NCBI GenBank assembly: GCA_023374045.1
Contig: CM041783.1
Coordinates: 96,011,298-96,075,297 of the forward strand
Source: Limonium bicolor
Lineage: Eukaryota > Streptophyta > Magnoliopsida > Caryophyllales > Plumbaginaceae
Reading direction: 5' to 3'
Length of the DNA stretch: 64,000 bases
The notes under the pieces: generated by a model
The model's database searches: none
What the model was told of the DNA's origin: nothing
What the model saw: the letters and a program-made list of their open reading frames with translations, nothing else
Position numbers and translations under genes: made by a program
Shown: piece after piece, positions 27,025-37,645 of the stretch
Layout of the letters: each line of letters begins with the position of its first letter
How positions within the stretch are numbered: position 1 is the stretch's first letter

Positions 27025-27661
27025 GAGGCGGAGACAAGGGGGCGGGTGGGTGTTTGCCCCCTAACTCTCTCGAGTACATGCTGAAATTAGTTTAGGTTTT
27101 TTTTGTTATATAGTTTTTTATGTTATTAGATATTTGTTCGCCCCCATAACAATTTGTAAAATATCAATATGATATCACTAAATTCTATTAATATGTAATA
27201 TTTGTTCTGAAAATATATTGTAAAAAATCATTTTTAGTCTATAGCAACATAGTCTAAAGTAAACCTAATTATTATGTCGGGATTAGTAATCATGTACCCC
27301 TACTATCTATAATACAAGTGTTTTTAGTTTTTTATTACAGATCTTGCAAATAAAAATAATATTAGAATTACTCAAAATATTTGTTACAAGAAGTTTTTAG
27401 AAAAAACTACTAGTTTAGAACTATTGTTCTATATTATTGGCAGTAACTTATAATTTAGTTTTACCTCATTTACTAATTTATATATTTCAATTTTAATGTA
27501 ATTTTTATGTCAAGCTATATATCTAATATCAATTTTTAAAATATAATTATATATATTGAAATTTTATATTAATTTAAAAATTAAAATTAATTTTAAAATA
27601 TTAATTAATATTATTAAAAAAATTATCGCCCCCTTATACAAATTTTCTGGCTTCGCCCCTG
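27025..27661. mobile_element. Candidate MITE-like insertion with imperfect terminal inverted repeats
   Basis: An AT-rich block of about 637 bp is bounded by GGCGGAGACAAGGGGGCG on the left and, on the right, a stretch whose reverse complement reads CCAGGGGCGAAGCCAG, with a further AGGGGGCG inward. It has no coding capacity. The ends are imperfect and I could not assign a clear target duplication, so its class is uncertain. Confidence 0.4.
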
Positions 27662-28077
27662 GTCTAACTATGAGGGAAGACGGTGCTGTCAATTAGAGAT
27701 TGCCGTGCAAAAACCCAGTGCTACAAGGCAGCATTCCAGACTCAATTAGCGTAGCTTGGTTGCGGTGTGGACTTTAAGTTGCACCTGCATAAAATACTAG
27801 AAGCAGCCAACTACAAACGGGGTTAAAAGTTAGCAAAAACAAAATCAAAGGAGAACTTGCCAAATTAAGATAAATGAAAATGAAAGAAAATCATCCGGGT
27901 TGCCTCCCAGGAAGCTGTCCTTCTTTAAGGTCTTTGGCTAGACTGTACCGCATTGAAGTCCTCCAGGATCGAAAATGAATGTTGAAGTGGGCTTCAACGG
28001 GTGGGTTGGGCGCGCATCATTTTTCATTGAAGAATGACCCAAGTATTGAGGTGATGATCCTTGGTGCGAGGATCATC

Positions 28078-28956
28078 TTATGGTGGAGACTCCTCTTCAA
28101 ATTTAAGGACGAAGACATCCTTATCTTCAATGAGCGGTGCAGGGAGAACTCCGGGGCGGACTTTGTCTTCAAACTCTGGTCCATGATCAATGGGAAAGGT
28201 GGACTCCACACTTAGTGGGTGAACTTTGAGTTTCCACCCTACTTCATTAGTGCACGGGTGGGGAAAGCCTTGATCCTCCAGGTGAAGATCAAAGTTTGAT
28301 GGCTCATCCTCCTCAAATTTGAGGATGTAAATGTCCTCAACTTCTTGGTGAGGCTCATTGGAAGAGCCTTGATGAAAATCAACTTCAAAGGGAGGTGACT
28401 CCTTGAAGTTGATTATAGCACTCTCCTCTGATGGCTCGGAGGGAGGCAGAATCTCCTCCTCCTCAAGGTTGAGGATGTATCCATCCTCATCTTCTGGGTA
28501 GAGCACGGAGAAGGAAGGGGAATAATAGTAGTTGACTTCAGAGGGAGGAGACTCCATGAAGTCATTGTAGAAGCCATCCTCTGATGGCTTGTCTTCAAGC
28601 TCAGGCAGATGGTTGAATGGCTTTTGCTCATGTTTAAACAGGGGAGGAAATAGAGGGAAACCCAAGTCCTCAGTAGGATGATCTACCCTTGCTGTGATCT
28701 CAGAACAGTGAGCACTCTCGTGGTCTCCTCCACTCTCTTGGCACCCGATCCATAGGTTGATGTCTTGTTGGGTGGGGTTTGGATCGACAGATAAGAACCG
28801 GTCCTCCATGAGAGCCTTTGATCTTGGGATTAGATCCCCATAAGGAGGGCACATATGGAAGGATCCACACCCTTGACAATCAACGTATTGGCCGTAGGTT
28901 GCTCCAGAGGTGTAGCCGTAACAATCCTTTCCTTGATCATCATGACCATCCATCAA
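28078..28956 (-). CDS. Acidic repeat-containing ORF of unknown function in the tRNA-Asp-primed element
   Basis: This 292-residue uninterrupted ORF begins about 110 nt downstream of the primer site, where gag would normally start. I do not recognise a family. The N-terminal 40 residues include a YVDCQGCGSFHMC cysteine cluster (C-x2-C-x5-C). The middle and C-terminal parts are strongly acidic and proline-rich, with a degenerate repeat built around D-x-(Y/F)-(I/V)-L-(K/N)-(F/L)-E-E-E, seen near residues 172, 233 and 281, and ESPP modules between them. There is no capsid-type hydrophobic helix pattern and no CCHC knuckle. It could be a highly diverged gag-like protein, a captured host segment, or an element-specific protein. 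Full-length openness in a truncated element supports real coding in the recent past. Confidence 0.6.
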   Translation of the reverse strand: MMDGHDDQGKDCYGYTSGATYGQYVDCQGCGSFHMCPPYGDLIPRSKALMEDRFLSVDPNPTQQDINLWIGCQESGGDHESAHCSEITARVDHPTEDLGFPLFPPLFKHEQKPFNHLPELEDKPSEDGFYNDFMESPPSEVNYYYSPSFSVLYPEDEDGYILNLEEEEILPPSEPSEESAIINFKESPPFEVDFHQGSSNEPHQEVEDIYILKFEEDEPSNFDLHLEDQGFPHPCTNEVGWKLKVHPLSVESTFPIDHGPEFEDKVRPGVLPAPLIEDKDVFVLKFEEESPP

Positions 28957-29063
28957 AGATAGGTTCCTAAAAAAACCAAAAAATTATACACAAATGGGCA
29001 AATAAAAGAAATGAAAATATGCACGAAAACTAAGCAGTAATAAACCAGATAGTTGAATCCAAG

Positions 29064-29081
29064 TCCCCGGCAACGGCGCCA
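29064..29081 (-). promoter_or_regulatory. Primer binding site (tRNA-Asp)
   Basis: The minus strand reads TGGCGCCGTTGCCGGGGA, an 18-nt complement to the 3' end of plant tRNA-Asp(GUC). It lies 6 bases from the LTR fragment at 29088. Confidence 0.85.
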
Positions 29082-29087
29082 AAAACT

Positions 29088-29567
29088 TGTTGTGCAAAAT
29101 AGTAGTGAAACTAAATTGCTAACTATGGGCAATGAACCCAATCATTGTAGTACAATAAGGTCGTATCCACAGGGACTTCGTAACTATCTAGGATAGGCGT
29201 AGCCCGTGATGGATAGTTTGCACCCGTCCTCCTTTTACTTCCGATTGTCGAACCTCGAACTCATAGCTAAACACGGGAACACTTAACTAATTAACAATCC
29301 AATCTAGGCCTACTAATCCTAACCAATTTAACCAAAACTTCTCATCAGCTATCCCGGGTCAATCGACAGCACTAAGCTCATTTCCACTAAGTTGCAATGT
29401 AGTCTAATCTCAATCATCGAAATCAGAGTACACCGTTTTAGTCTCTAACATTTAGGTTTCTATCTCAGAATATCATTTTGATAGAATCCCACAATAATGC
29501 TAACTAATCGGTAGGCCAAACCAACCAATTTACACACATAATTGATAATTTGGGTAAAAACCCTAAA
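29088..29567 (-). repeat. Partial 5' LTR of the tRNA-Asp-primed element
   Basis: It starts TGTTGTGC on the plus strand beside the primer site and runs to a junction with unrelated LTR-like sequence at 29568. Its U3 end is missing. It contains no ORF. Confidence 0.6.
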
Positions 29568-29707
29568 TGAAATACCCCTCATATAAATAATTAAATATAA
29601 ATAAATAAATATTATTTGAGGAATTATAAATTTATTTTAAGGATTATGAAACCTGAGAAGTATATAAACACTTAAGCGTTAAGACGCACCAAACTTCTTA
29701 AGGTTAG
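29568..29707 (+). repeat. LTR start fragment left of element 3
   Basis: TGAAATACCCC followed by very AT-rich sequence is a typical start of a plus-oriented LTR of this superfamily. The fragment ends where element 3 begins. A possible end of such an LTR appears on the other side of element 3 (43509-43565), but the two need not belong together. Confidence 0.45.
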
Positions 29708-29798
29708 TGTAACACCCCTACTACGCGCCTAACAATAAATACAGTCGCAGCGGAAATGACCAACTATACAACAACTAACAAATTGGTGTTACAACGCC

Positions 29799-29820
29799 GT
29801 TAACCACCCACGTGGTTAAC
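29799..29820 (-). promoter_or_regulatory. LTR 3'-end hairpin, element 3 3' LTR
   Basis: The arms GTTAACCAC and GTGGTTAAC differ from the element 1 stem at one base pair, G-C replaced by A-T on both sides, so pairing is kept. Confidence 0.7.
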
Positions 29821-31073
29821 TAGGCAGAATAAATAACAACGTATCGGTCTGATGATCAGACTCCCGAGCAATAGGACCCAACATCCAAGCATAACCATAA
29901 CCATTAAAACCGAGTATTTAATTACATACCGTCTACAACATAACATCCTCCACCGTCAACTAACAGTACCAAAATATAACGCCACGGGAGCACAGGCGCA
30001 TCCCGGGCCAACATCCAAAATAAACAAAAGTATCATGGTCTAAACCTACAACCATTCCGCCTCCTCAAGTCTCATCCTGCAATGAAAAAGAAAATGGAGC
30101 CCCCGAGGGGGTCAGCACCTTTGCTGGTATGGCTAACGCGCAGCCCATCGGCTACCGGGATACGCGCAAACCACTTGTCATGATAACATGGAGTTCCTTA
30201 AAACAACCAACATCATATACATGTATTTATTCACCATAACATAGCACATTAACAATCCATAACACCACAAGGTCGGTTCTCACAAGGAACATTCCATCAT
30301 GGTTAGAATACCAAGTGAGCCTAAGGATTTTCATTAATCCCATGTTAAGCTCGTTACATACCTCGTTACCATCCCGTTATTTGAATGGTTAACTTAATCC
30401 CAAGGTGTGTCGGATATAGTGATCCCAAGCACACCGAATAATATACGTATGCCCCTGTGGCCCGACGTGAGTCAGTAACTAGCTTTGGATAAGCTAAGGG
30501 AAGGTTGAAAACCAAATTGGAGAACAACCTATACATACACCAAGAGAGTCGAACCGGATATGATATCGACCCCCGTCCTCACACGCGTGGCCGGAACAGA
30601 CCGGACTCCTCACTCCCCCGGTTAGCACTTGTTAGTGATCATACAAGTGATCTTGTTAAGTCACACACAAGCAAGCATATAGGTCTTGTTAGACACGCCA
30701 AGGGATAGGAGTCACAATAATACATCATCATAATATAACAACCGTAAACTCTTTTCATGCCTTAATCTTGTAAGGTCGTAAACACACAGAAAAGCAAAAC
30801 AGCACAGGCCGGTGTAAACCGGTAGGCAACAGACTGCAAGAAAACCATACCTTGGCCCTTGCCTTGTTTCGTTCCCACCTTGAGTGAATCCTATACACAT
30901 TAGTAAGGTCGGTTAATTAATTATTTAACTTCACACTTACTTTGTATTCCACATGCTTGTATGACATGTTTTAATGCCTATATTACCCTAGGTTACCTTC
31001 ATTAACAACCTAGGGTTAACTACATAAGTCACATTCTTTTCTGTTTTTTTTTTTACAAGTTTTGGTCCGACCG

Positions 31074-31324
31074 ACCCACCGTCCGACCCACAACTGGGTC
31101 GGACCCTCCCAGTGGTCTTCGGGTCTGAAAAACTTTACCTTGACCGACCACGTCCGACCCAACCTTCTGGGTCGGTCCATGTGCGAACATTTTCCTAACT
31201 TTTACAGAGGCTCGACCGACCCATGTCCGACCCACCCTTCTGGGTCGGACCGTCACCGAACATCTTCCTAACATTTTACAGAGACTCGACCGACCCACAA
31301 ACTGGGTCGGCCCCTGGGTCGGTC
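31074..31324 (-). repeat. Hairpin array in element 3 3' LTR (GGGTCGG class)
   Basis: About four units of the form CCGACCCA...TGGGTCGG are separated by short spacers, just after a poly-T run at about 31043. This class is not found in the other LTR of the same element. Confidence 0.85.
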
Positions 31325-33425
31325 GCCTACTAAACTTACCTAAACTTGCCAATTCTTCACCAAACTTCTCCTAAGGCCTCTTAATGCTTCCTAGCAACAT
31401 TTGGTAACCTTACATCCACATACAACATCCATGAAACTCATTTTCTAATTCCTTAAACATTTACTTATTTCCTTGTAAAAATTCCTTAACACTTATGTTA
31501 TTTTATACTAGGTTCCTAGATGGTGTTTCTCACCTATGGTAACTACTATCCCAAAATGCTTTCTCACCACCACAACATCATCTCTAAAGCATTATTTCTC
31601 ACCAACCTAAACTCTAGTTAATGTCTAAGTCCTTTTGTTTACCTAGAACACTCTAACATAGTTTCTCCTCTAGTAACACCTAGTCATTTTCTAACATCTC
31701 TAGTTCACCAACCCTACATTAATACCTAGAACTCCTTAGATATTTCCTAAATTTTGACATGGGTTCTCCTAGAACATTACTAAGCCTAAACACTTTGTTT
31801 TCTTCATGAAACACACAAGAATACCTAAAATCACCAAGAACACTCTCATACACCAAACTTCACCAAGTTTACACTACACCACAATATTGTGCATAATTTA
31901 AATTTGCATGGCACTTAGGCCCTTAAATTGCTCAAACCATAAACACTGAATTTCCTCACAATATATATGCCTTTAACCTGCAAATACACTCAACAACATA
32001 TATGCCCCTTTACTAAGTTCTTGAGAACACTTTACTAAGTCATTCACCATTTGCTCTTTAGGTAGTTTTAATAAGCATTTATAAGTTCATTTCTCCTAAG
32101 GCATTAAACAACATTAGGTTAGTATTTTTACCTCTTTTCCAACCAAACTTCTTTCTTGTTTCCTTTAGAAAACCGATAGAGTACTTGATTCTTTGACAAG
32201 CTCTAAACAATATACAAACATTATAATGAGTATTCAAGCTATAAGCTCCATCTCATTGTAAACCCTAGTTTCACATTATTTCAAAAACATCAATGTGATT
32301 GTTTTACCTTGATCTTTGAAGAGAGTTTGAATGTCTATGAAGAGAGGACTCCACCTAGTCCAAGAAGGGTTGAAATGAAGCTAGAACAAGGTCACATAAA
32401 GAGCTCCTTCAATATGTATTTTCGGTTATGGCAAAAACAAGGAGGAAACTTGATTTTTATTTGAGATTCCTTACCTAGAAGCCAAGGAGAGTAATAATAT
32501 GTAGAAGAACAAGCTCAAGCTCCTTCAATGGTGGAACTCCATGGCACCGAAATGGTTGTCTTGAAGTTTTAAGGAGATAGAAATGAAGAGCTTGATGCAA
32601 GGAAGAGAATGGTGGTTGTTTGTTCTTGATTTGGACAAATGAGCAAGATTTGACAAGAGCTTGAAGTTGGAGTTTCAATGGTGGTAGTGGTATTACCGAG
32701 AGAGAGCAAGAAGAGAGGTAGAGGTGGTGTTTGCAAACCGTGGGAATGAAGAAAGAAATGAGAATGAGATAGGATTTGCTTTTGTAAGATATTTGTTAAT
32801 AAAGTAAGTAAATAGTACTTAACTTGTCATCTTTATTTAACTAATGAGCTAACAAGAGTGGTGAGTCACCACCCTTAAAAAACCGGCCCCCAATAGTAAT
32901 ATGAGGGTGTTTTAGTCTTTGTTTGTCAATTTAATTACTTAATACAACATATGTTATAAACTAGCTTGTAAAAGTTACTATTCACAATACAAGGCACATA
33001 GAAGTGAAATTTTTGATTTCCCACTAATATAGCCACCCAAATGTGATACTATATAGTACACATATATATTTAAGAGTAATGATGGACATTTAGCCATTCA
33101 AAACTCATTTACAAGACAATTTTTCAAAAACGTGCTTTAAGACTTCTTAAAGCACATTTTGTGTTTTAACTTGTTTTCAAGCTTGGTTTTCTTTGGTAAT
33201 TGATTTAATATGTTCATTAATATATAAATGAAGTCTTGGTAAGCTTACCAAGCCTTAACCAAGCTTATCCCAAGCTTAGAGCATTTTTCGCCCTAAATAA
33301 CCTTTAAGGTAATTACTTGTATTTTCTGTGTTTTAAATTGTTTGCTAATGTTTCTAAGACTCTTTTTAGTCTTAATAAATCATGTTTTAATGTTTAAATA
33401 ACATTTTAAGGTTTGGGGTATTTCA

Positions 33426-33462
33426 ATCTACCCCCCTTAAAAGAACTTTGTCCCCAAAGTTC
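33426..33462 (-). promoter_or_regulatory. 3' polypurine tract plus hairpin, element 3
   Basis: CTTTTAAGGGGGGTAGAT abuts the LTR on the minus strand. The adjacent stem at 33443-33462 has arms GAACTTTG and CAAAGTTC, a compensated version of the element 1 stem. Confidence 0.85.
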
Positions 33463-33668
33463 ACATTCCCACATATTCTAATGTTAGAACGCCGGGAATA
33501 ACTTATGAAGCAATGCTTCCAAATACCACATTACCAACATCCACAATATGTTCACATAACAACGGACTCAAGGTCCAACCATATAATACCATTCAGACAC
33601 AATGGTCTGTACATAACATAGACAATGTATGCGAATACATGTCGTACACACATCCAAACCGAAACGGC

Positions 33669-33701
33669 TCTACCCCCCTTAAAGGGGTACGCCCCGTACC
33701 C
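33669..33701 (-). promoter_or_regulatory. Second polypurine tract with hairpin, element 3
   Basis: A purine run CCTTTAAGGGGGGTAGA (minus strand) lies in the short stretch between the pol stop and the 3' tract. The neighbouring stem at 33685-33701 has arms GGGTACG and CGTACCC, differing from that of elements 1 and 2 at paired positions. Confidence 0.65.
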
Positions 33702-33715
33702 TATACATATAAACA

Positions 33716-35224
33716 CTAAGAAGTAAACAATGACGGGTACTTCGCCTTCATCTTGTCTTCCAGCTCCCAGGTGGCCTCCTCGACGTCCTGGTTAGACCAG
33801 AGAACCTTCACCAGTCTCACGGACTTATGGCGAGTGTCTCGAGTCTTAGTATCCAGAATCTGTACGGGAGTCTCCACTGATCGCATGGTCGGCTCTAGGG
33901 TTAGCCTCTCAGGCTGAAGCACATGAGACGGATGAGATATATACTTCTTCAGCTGGGACCATGAAATACATCATGTACCTTGCCCAGCTCGGCGGGTAGG
34001 TCAAGTCTGTAAGCTACCGGGCCGATCCGCTCCGTCACACATAAGGACCTACATATTTCGGGCTCAATTTGCCCTTCTGGCCAAAACGAAATACTCCCTT
34101 CATGGGGGACACTCTCAAAATACCTGATCGCCTACAGCGAACTCCAGGTCACGTCTGCGTACATCAGCGTACGACTTCTGTCTATCCTGAGCTGCTTTCA
34201 TATTAGCCCTGATCTGGCGAACTTCTGCCTGAACTTGCTCAAGATACTCTGGTCCTATAATGACCGTCTCACTCGACTCATCCCAGCATAAAGGCGTGCG
34301 GCACGGTCTACCGTACAATGCCTGGAAGGGAGACATCTGATCGAAGCGTGATAACTGTTGTTGTAACTAAACTCGATCAGATGTAACTTATCAATCCAGC
34401 TGGTCTGAAAGTCAAGTGCACATGCACGTAGCATATCCTCAAGTGTCTGTATAGTGCGCTCACTCTGACCATCTGTCTGTGGGTGAAACGCCGTACTCAA
34501 TTTCAGCTCAGTACCCAAGTGCTCTCTTGTAGACTTCCAATCTCATAAATATCTGGATTATCTGGTATCTCTATCAGATACTATCGTCTTGGGTACACCA
34601 TGATGTCTTACAATCTCTTTGTCAAATAGCTTCTGCAACTTTGCCACTTTCCAGGTGTCCCTCATCGGAATGAATCGGGCCACCTTGGTCAGTCGGTCTA
34701 CCACCACCCAAATCATATTCAGACCTCCCCTTGTAGGCGGAAGCCCTACTACAAAATCCATAGATATGTCATGAAATTTCCACTCTGGCACTGGCATTGC
34801 TGCACCATACCACCAGGCCGTCGGTGCTCAAACTTGACCTTCTGACAAGTGAGACACCTCAACACATAATCATTAACATCCTTTTTCATACCGGTCCACC
34901 AAAAATAACGTTTCATGCCCTTATACATCTTTGAAGCTCCGGGTGAATCGAAGTCGTAGAACTATGGGATTCACTGAGTATGCGCTCCTTCAGCTCAGCG
35001 CTACTCCTCGGTATACACAACCGGCCATTAAGCCTAATCAGGTCATCATCGTGGAGTCTGAAGTCGTACTTCTGACCCTCGAATGTGCCATCAATAAGCT
35101 TCTGTCTAATCTCCACCATATACTGATCTGCCATCTGAGCACTCCGCACCTCTTCAACCAAGCTAGTATGAGAGACTAGCGAATGGAGAGAGTGAGCTCG
35201 GCGACTCAGTGCGTCAGCTACCAC
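33716..35224 (-). pseudogene. Integrase with chromodomain-like tail, element 3 (frameshifted)
   Basis: Catalyses insertion of the retrotransposon cDNA. Pieces appear in several frames: the RNase H end and linker ([12 protein letters not shown], 34913-35224), an H2C2 zinc-binding region around 34840-34950 (YFWWTGM and CLTCQKVK are readable), the catalytic core (VVVDRLTKVARFIP and IVSDRDTR at 34558-34797; HPQTDGQSERTIQTLEDMLR at 34255-34518), a further core and linker part (34115-34336), and a C-terminal segment at 33716-33922 with VLWSNQDVEEATWELE, typical of the chromodomain of these elements. The core acidic residues D, D and E are all present, but in different reading frames. As read, no functional protein is possible. 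Confidence 0.85.
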
Positions 35225-35511
35225 ATTTGCTTTCCCCTCCTTGTATTGTAAGTTAATTCATAATCATTTAAGAATTCAACCCACCTTCTCTGCCTCATGT
35301 TCAACTCTTTCTGAGTGAACAAGTATTTCAAACTCTTGTGGTCAGAATAGATCGTCACACTTACCCCATACAAATAATGTCGCCACATCTTCAATGCGAA
35401 GACGATGGCACCCAATTCCAAGTCGTGGGTAGGATAGTTCTCCTCGTGCTTCTTCAGCTGTCGGGAGGCGTATGCTACGACCTTCCCGTGCTGCATCAAC
35501 ACACAACCCAT
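35218..35511 (-). CDS. RNase H domain of pol, element 3
   Basis: Degrades the RNA strand during reverse transcription. The 97-residue ORF reads through the typical chromovirus RNase [39 protein letters not shown] with the conserved D-x-E-L element, and [20 protein letters not shown] with its Asp. It is separated from RT by a frameshift near 35590 and from the integrase by another near 35230, so it is a fragment of the pol polyprotein rather than an independent gene. Confidence 0.85.
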   Translation of the reverse strand: MGCVLMQHGKVVAYASRQLKKHEENYPTHDLELGAIVFALKMWRHYLYGVSVTIYSDHKSLKYLFTQKELNMRQRRWVEFLNDYELTYNTRRGKQMW

Positions 35512-35585
35512 ACCTCTGCCTGATGCGTCGCAGTAGACCTCAAAACCATCTGGACCGTCTGGTATAGTCAGAACTGGTGCAGATG

Positions 35586-36272
35586 TCAGAGCATCCTTGA
35601 GACTCTGAAAGAGATCTCACAGTCGTCTGTCCACTCGAATGGTGCATCCTTCTTCATCAAGGAAGTCATCGGCTTCGAGACACTGGAGAAGTCCTTCACA
35701 AATCTCCTATAATAACCTGCCAGACCGAGGAAGCTCCTGATATCGGTAACTGTCTTCGGCCTTGGCCAGGTGCGCACAGCATCTATCTTTGCCGGATCCA
35801 CAGCGATTCCGGCCTCAGAAATAACATGTCCAAGGAAAGATACTTGGTTCAACCAAAACTCACACTTTGAAAATTTTGCATACAGCTGATTCTTTCTCAA
35901 TGTTTGTAGCACATCTCTCAGGTGGCTTTCATGCTCACCTCTCGATTTCGAATATATAAGTATGTCGTCGATGAAGACTACCACTGATTTGTCCAACTGA
36001 TCTTGGAACAAACGGTTCATTAAGTCCATGAACTTCGCTGGTGCATTTGACAAGCCAAACGGCATAACTGTGAACTCATAATGCCCATACCTAGTTCTGA
36101 ATGCTGTTTTCTCAATGTCACTGTCACGGATGGCAATCTGATGATATCCTGACCGTAGGTCTATCTTAGAGAATACTGATGCTCCCCTAAGCTGATCAAA
36201 TAGATCGTCGATGCGTGGTAAGGGGTAACGGTTTTCACCGTAACAGCATTCAGCTCTCGATAATCTATACAT
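35586..36272 (-). CDS. Reverse transcriptase palm and thumb, element 3
   Basis: Copies the element RNA into DNA. Homology starts at about 36230 ([15 protein letters not shown]) and runs through [11 protein letters not shown], the [20 protein letters not shown] region and the catalytic [13 protein letters not shown] (an F-x-D-D box, usual for gypsy RT), then [11 protein letters not shown] and the thumb [20 protein letters not shown]. The first residues of the ORF are out of frame for RT and come from the neighbouring frame. The catalytic acidic residues are all present. The frame breaks before RNase H. Confidence 0.92.
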   Translation of the reverse strand: MYRLSRAECCYGENRYPLPRIDDLFDQLRGASVFSKIDLRSGYHQIAIRDSDIEKTAFRTRYGHYEFTVMPFGLSNAPAKFMDLMNRLFQDQLDKSVVVFIDDILIYSKSRGEHESHLRDVLQTLRKNQLYAKFSKCEFWLNQVSFLGHVISEAGIAVDPAKIDAVRTWPRPKTVTDIRSFLGLAGYYRRFVKDFSSVSKPMTSLMKKDAPFEWTDDCEISFRVSRML

Positions 36273-36535
36273 AGGCGGAGGCTACCGTCCTTCTTCTTCA
36301 CGAAGAGGACCGGCGCTCCCCATGGTGACACACTAGGGCGGATAAAGCCCTTGTCCAGTAGGTCTCTCAGCTGCTCCTTGAGCTCTGTCATTTCTGCTGG
36401 AGCCATACGGTATGGTGCTTTCGCAATTGGTCCGGTGCCCGGAATCAAGTCAATCTCGAATTCAACCTCTCGTGCTGGCGGCATGCCCGGCAGTTCCTTA
36501 GGAAATACATCAGGAAACTCCGAGACTACCGGCAC
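36161..36535 (-). CDS. N-terminal part of reverse transcriptase, element 3
   Basis: It reads [20 protein letters not shown], a hallmark of the protease-RT linker, then [37 protein letters not shown] and [16 protein letters not shown], the finger subdomain of gypsy RT. At about 36225 a frameshift moves the homology into the frame of 35586-36272. Just upstream, another frame change separates it from the protease ORF at about 36530-36540. Confidence 0.92.
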   Translation of the reverse strand: MPVVSEFPDVFPKELPGMPPAREVEFEIDLIPGTGPIAKAPYRMAPAEMTELKEQLRDLLDKGFIRPSVSPWGAPVLFVKKKDGSLRLCIDYRELNAVTVKTVTPYHASTIYLISLGEHQYSLR

Positions 36536-37173
36536 ATCTGGCTAAACTCAGGGTCTCTCTCTATGTCCTGGACATAGCAGAGGTATACATCATTTCCCCG
36601 TCGTAACTCACGATACATGGCCATGGCGGTGATGATCTGTGTCGAAGGCTCCCTGGGCCTCTGGCGGTAAGATATAGTAACCCCAGATGGACTCCTAAGA
36701 AGCAGTCGATGCTCGGCACATAGGATTCTGCCCTTGTACCGCTCCAACCAGTTCATCCCGACAATCACATCAAAACCCAGTCCGTCGAACTCTATCAAGT
36801 CGATCGGAAACTCCTCATCCATGATTCGAACAATAGCATCTCGGTAGTAGCGGGTACATCTGATCTGCTCTTTCGACGGGAGAGTGACCACGAAGTCTGG
36901 CATCTCTTCACCGTCTAACCCCAGCCTCTTCGCAAATGATAGCGAAATGAATGTGTGTGAGGCTCCAGAGTCGAACAAGATCGATGCATCCACGCCATTC
37001 ACTGGAAAGGTACCGGTGAGGATTGTGCCGCTCTTGCCGGCTTCTGCCTTATTGCAGACACTCAGTATACCTCCCGTTCCGAGTGCACAGCCTAGTTTAA
37101 TTGGCAAACGTATAAGTATACGGTAGTAACACGATTGATATACTCCAAAACACATCCCTTTATTTATTAACAT
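36526..37173 (-). CDS. Aspartic protease domain, element 3
   Basis: Processes the polyprotein. The 215-residue ORF has the retropepsin active-site motif [11 protein letters not shown] (catalytic Asp68) after [14 protein letters not shown], and the second conserved strand [13 protein letters not shown] at about residue 133. The first 30 residues do not look like gag-pol; they read from the non-coding stretch left of the AlkB stop, so the ATG is probably not a native start. An AG at 37092-37093 (minus-strand CTAG) lies just before the part that looks genuine ([19 protein letters not shown]), which would fit a splice acceptor. Confidence 0.88.
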   Translation of the reverse strand: MLINKGMCFGVYQSCYYRILIRLPIKLGCALGTGGILSVCNKAEAGKSGTILTGTFPVNGVDASILFDSGASHTFISLSFAKRLGLDGEEMPDFVVTLPSKEQIRCTRYYRDAIVRIMDEEFPIDLIEFDGLGFDVIVGMNWLERYKGRILCAEHRLLLRSPSGVTISYRQRPREPSTQIITAMAMYRELRRGNDVYLCYVQDIERDPEFSQMCR

Positions 37174-37270
37174 ACTTCCTTACACCATAAGTTGGTTACA
37201 TTGTGGATATTGCTACGTATAGCATCCTTAACACATAACTGGATTAATAGATTACATGATTACATAGGGC

Positions 37271-37645
37271 TTAAAACTGCCTGAAAGTCAAATTCAAACG
37301 TCCTGGTTTCATATGCGTGGCATTGATCACTGCCGACGGTGCGGTATTCAGTTTGATCTTCTTGATACCGTGGTATAACATCCTTGATTGTCCTCCCATT
37401 ATTAACACATCACCTGATTTCAACACTAGCTTCCTTGCGAGATCACCACGCTTCTGCTCGCCATAGTTAAATACTGCTGTGTCACCAATGGACCAAGACA
37501 CCACGGGTACTCCCTTACTTAGAGACTCGGGTGACTCGTCCTTATCTTGGTGTAATCCTAGTCTTCCACCTTTCTGGTAGAAGTTCACAATACATAGGTC
37601 CGCTTTAACACTTGGAATTGAATCCTTTTTCAGCTTGCTGAGCAA
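37271..37645 (-). CDS. AlkB-like 2-oxoglutarate/Fe(II) dioxygenase domain captured in element 3
   Basis: AlkB-family enzymes oxidatively remove methyl groups from nucleic acid bases using Fe(II) and 2-oxoglutarate. This 124-residue ORF is the catalytic C-terminal half of such a domain. N21-F-Y23 occupies the position of the Asn/Tyr pair that binds 2-oxoglutarate, H32-Q-D34 is the H-x-D iron motif within LGLHQDKDES, H92 in LYHGI is the distal iron ligand, and R116 and R122 in GRLNLTFRQF are the two closing arginines. SGDVLIMGGQSR matches the family's conserved strand. The ending GRLNLTFRQF and the SLSKGVP stretch resemble plant ALKBH1-type proteins more than bacterial AlkB (from memory of the family). 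It lies in the same orientation as gag and pol, has its own stop codon and no visible intron. Activity is unproven, since the N-terminal half is frameshifted. Confidence 0.9.
   Translation of the reverse strand: MLSKLKKDSIPSVKADLCIVNFYQKGGRLGLHQDKDESPESLSKGVPVVSWSIGDTAVFNYGEQKRGDLARKLVLKSGDVLIMGGQSRMLYHGIKKIKLNTAPSAVINATHMKPGRLNLTFRQF

Larger units (their letters stand above)
27662..29087 (-). mobile_element. Interior of a truncated tRNA-Asp-primed LTR element
   Basis: Read on the minus strand, a primer site complementary to tRNA-Asp (29064-29081) is followed by a 292-residue ORF (28078-28956). The left boundary is unclear. No polypurine tract or second LTR can be recognised before the MITE-like block. 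The tRNA-Asp primer distinguishes it from all the other elements here. Known plant gypsy lineages outside the chromoviruses use such a primer, but the lineage cannot be fixed without RT. Confidence 0.6.
29708..33425 (-). repeat. 3' LTR of element 3
   Basis: This 3,718-bp copy has TG...CA ends. It is very similar to 39720-43508 except for about 31057-31500, where the sequences are unrelated in detail. Confidence 0.92.
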
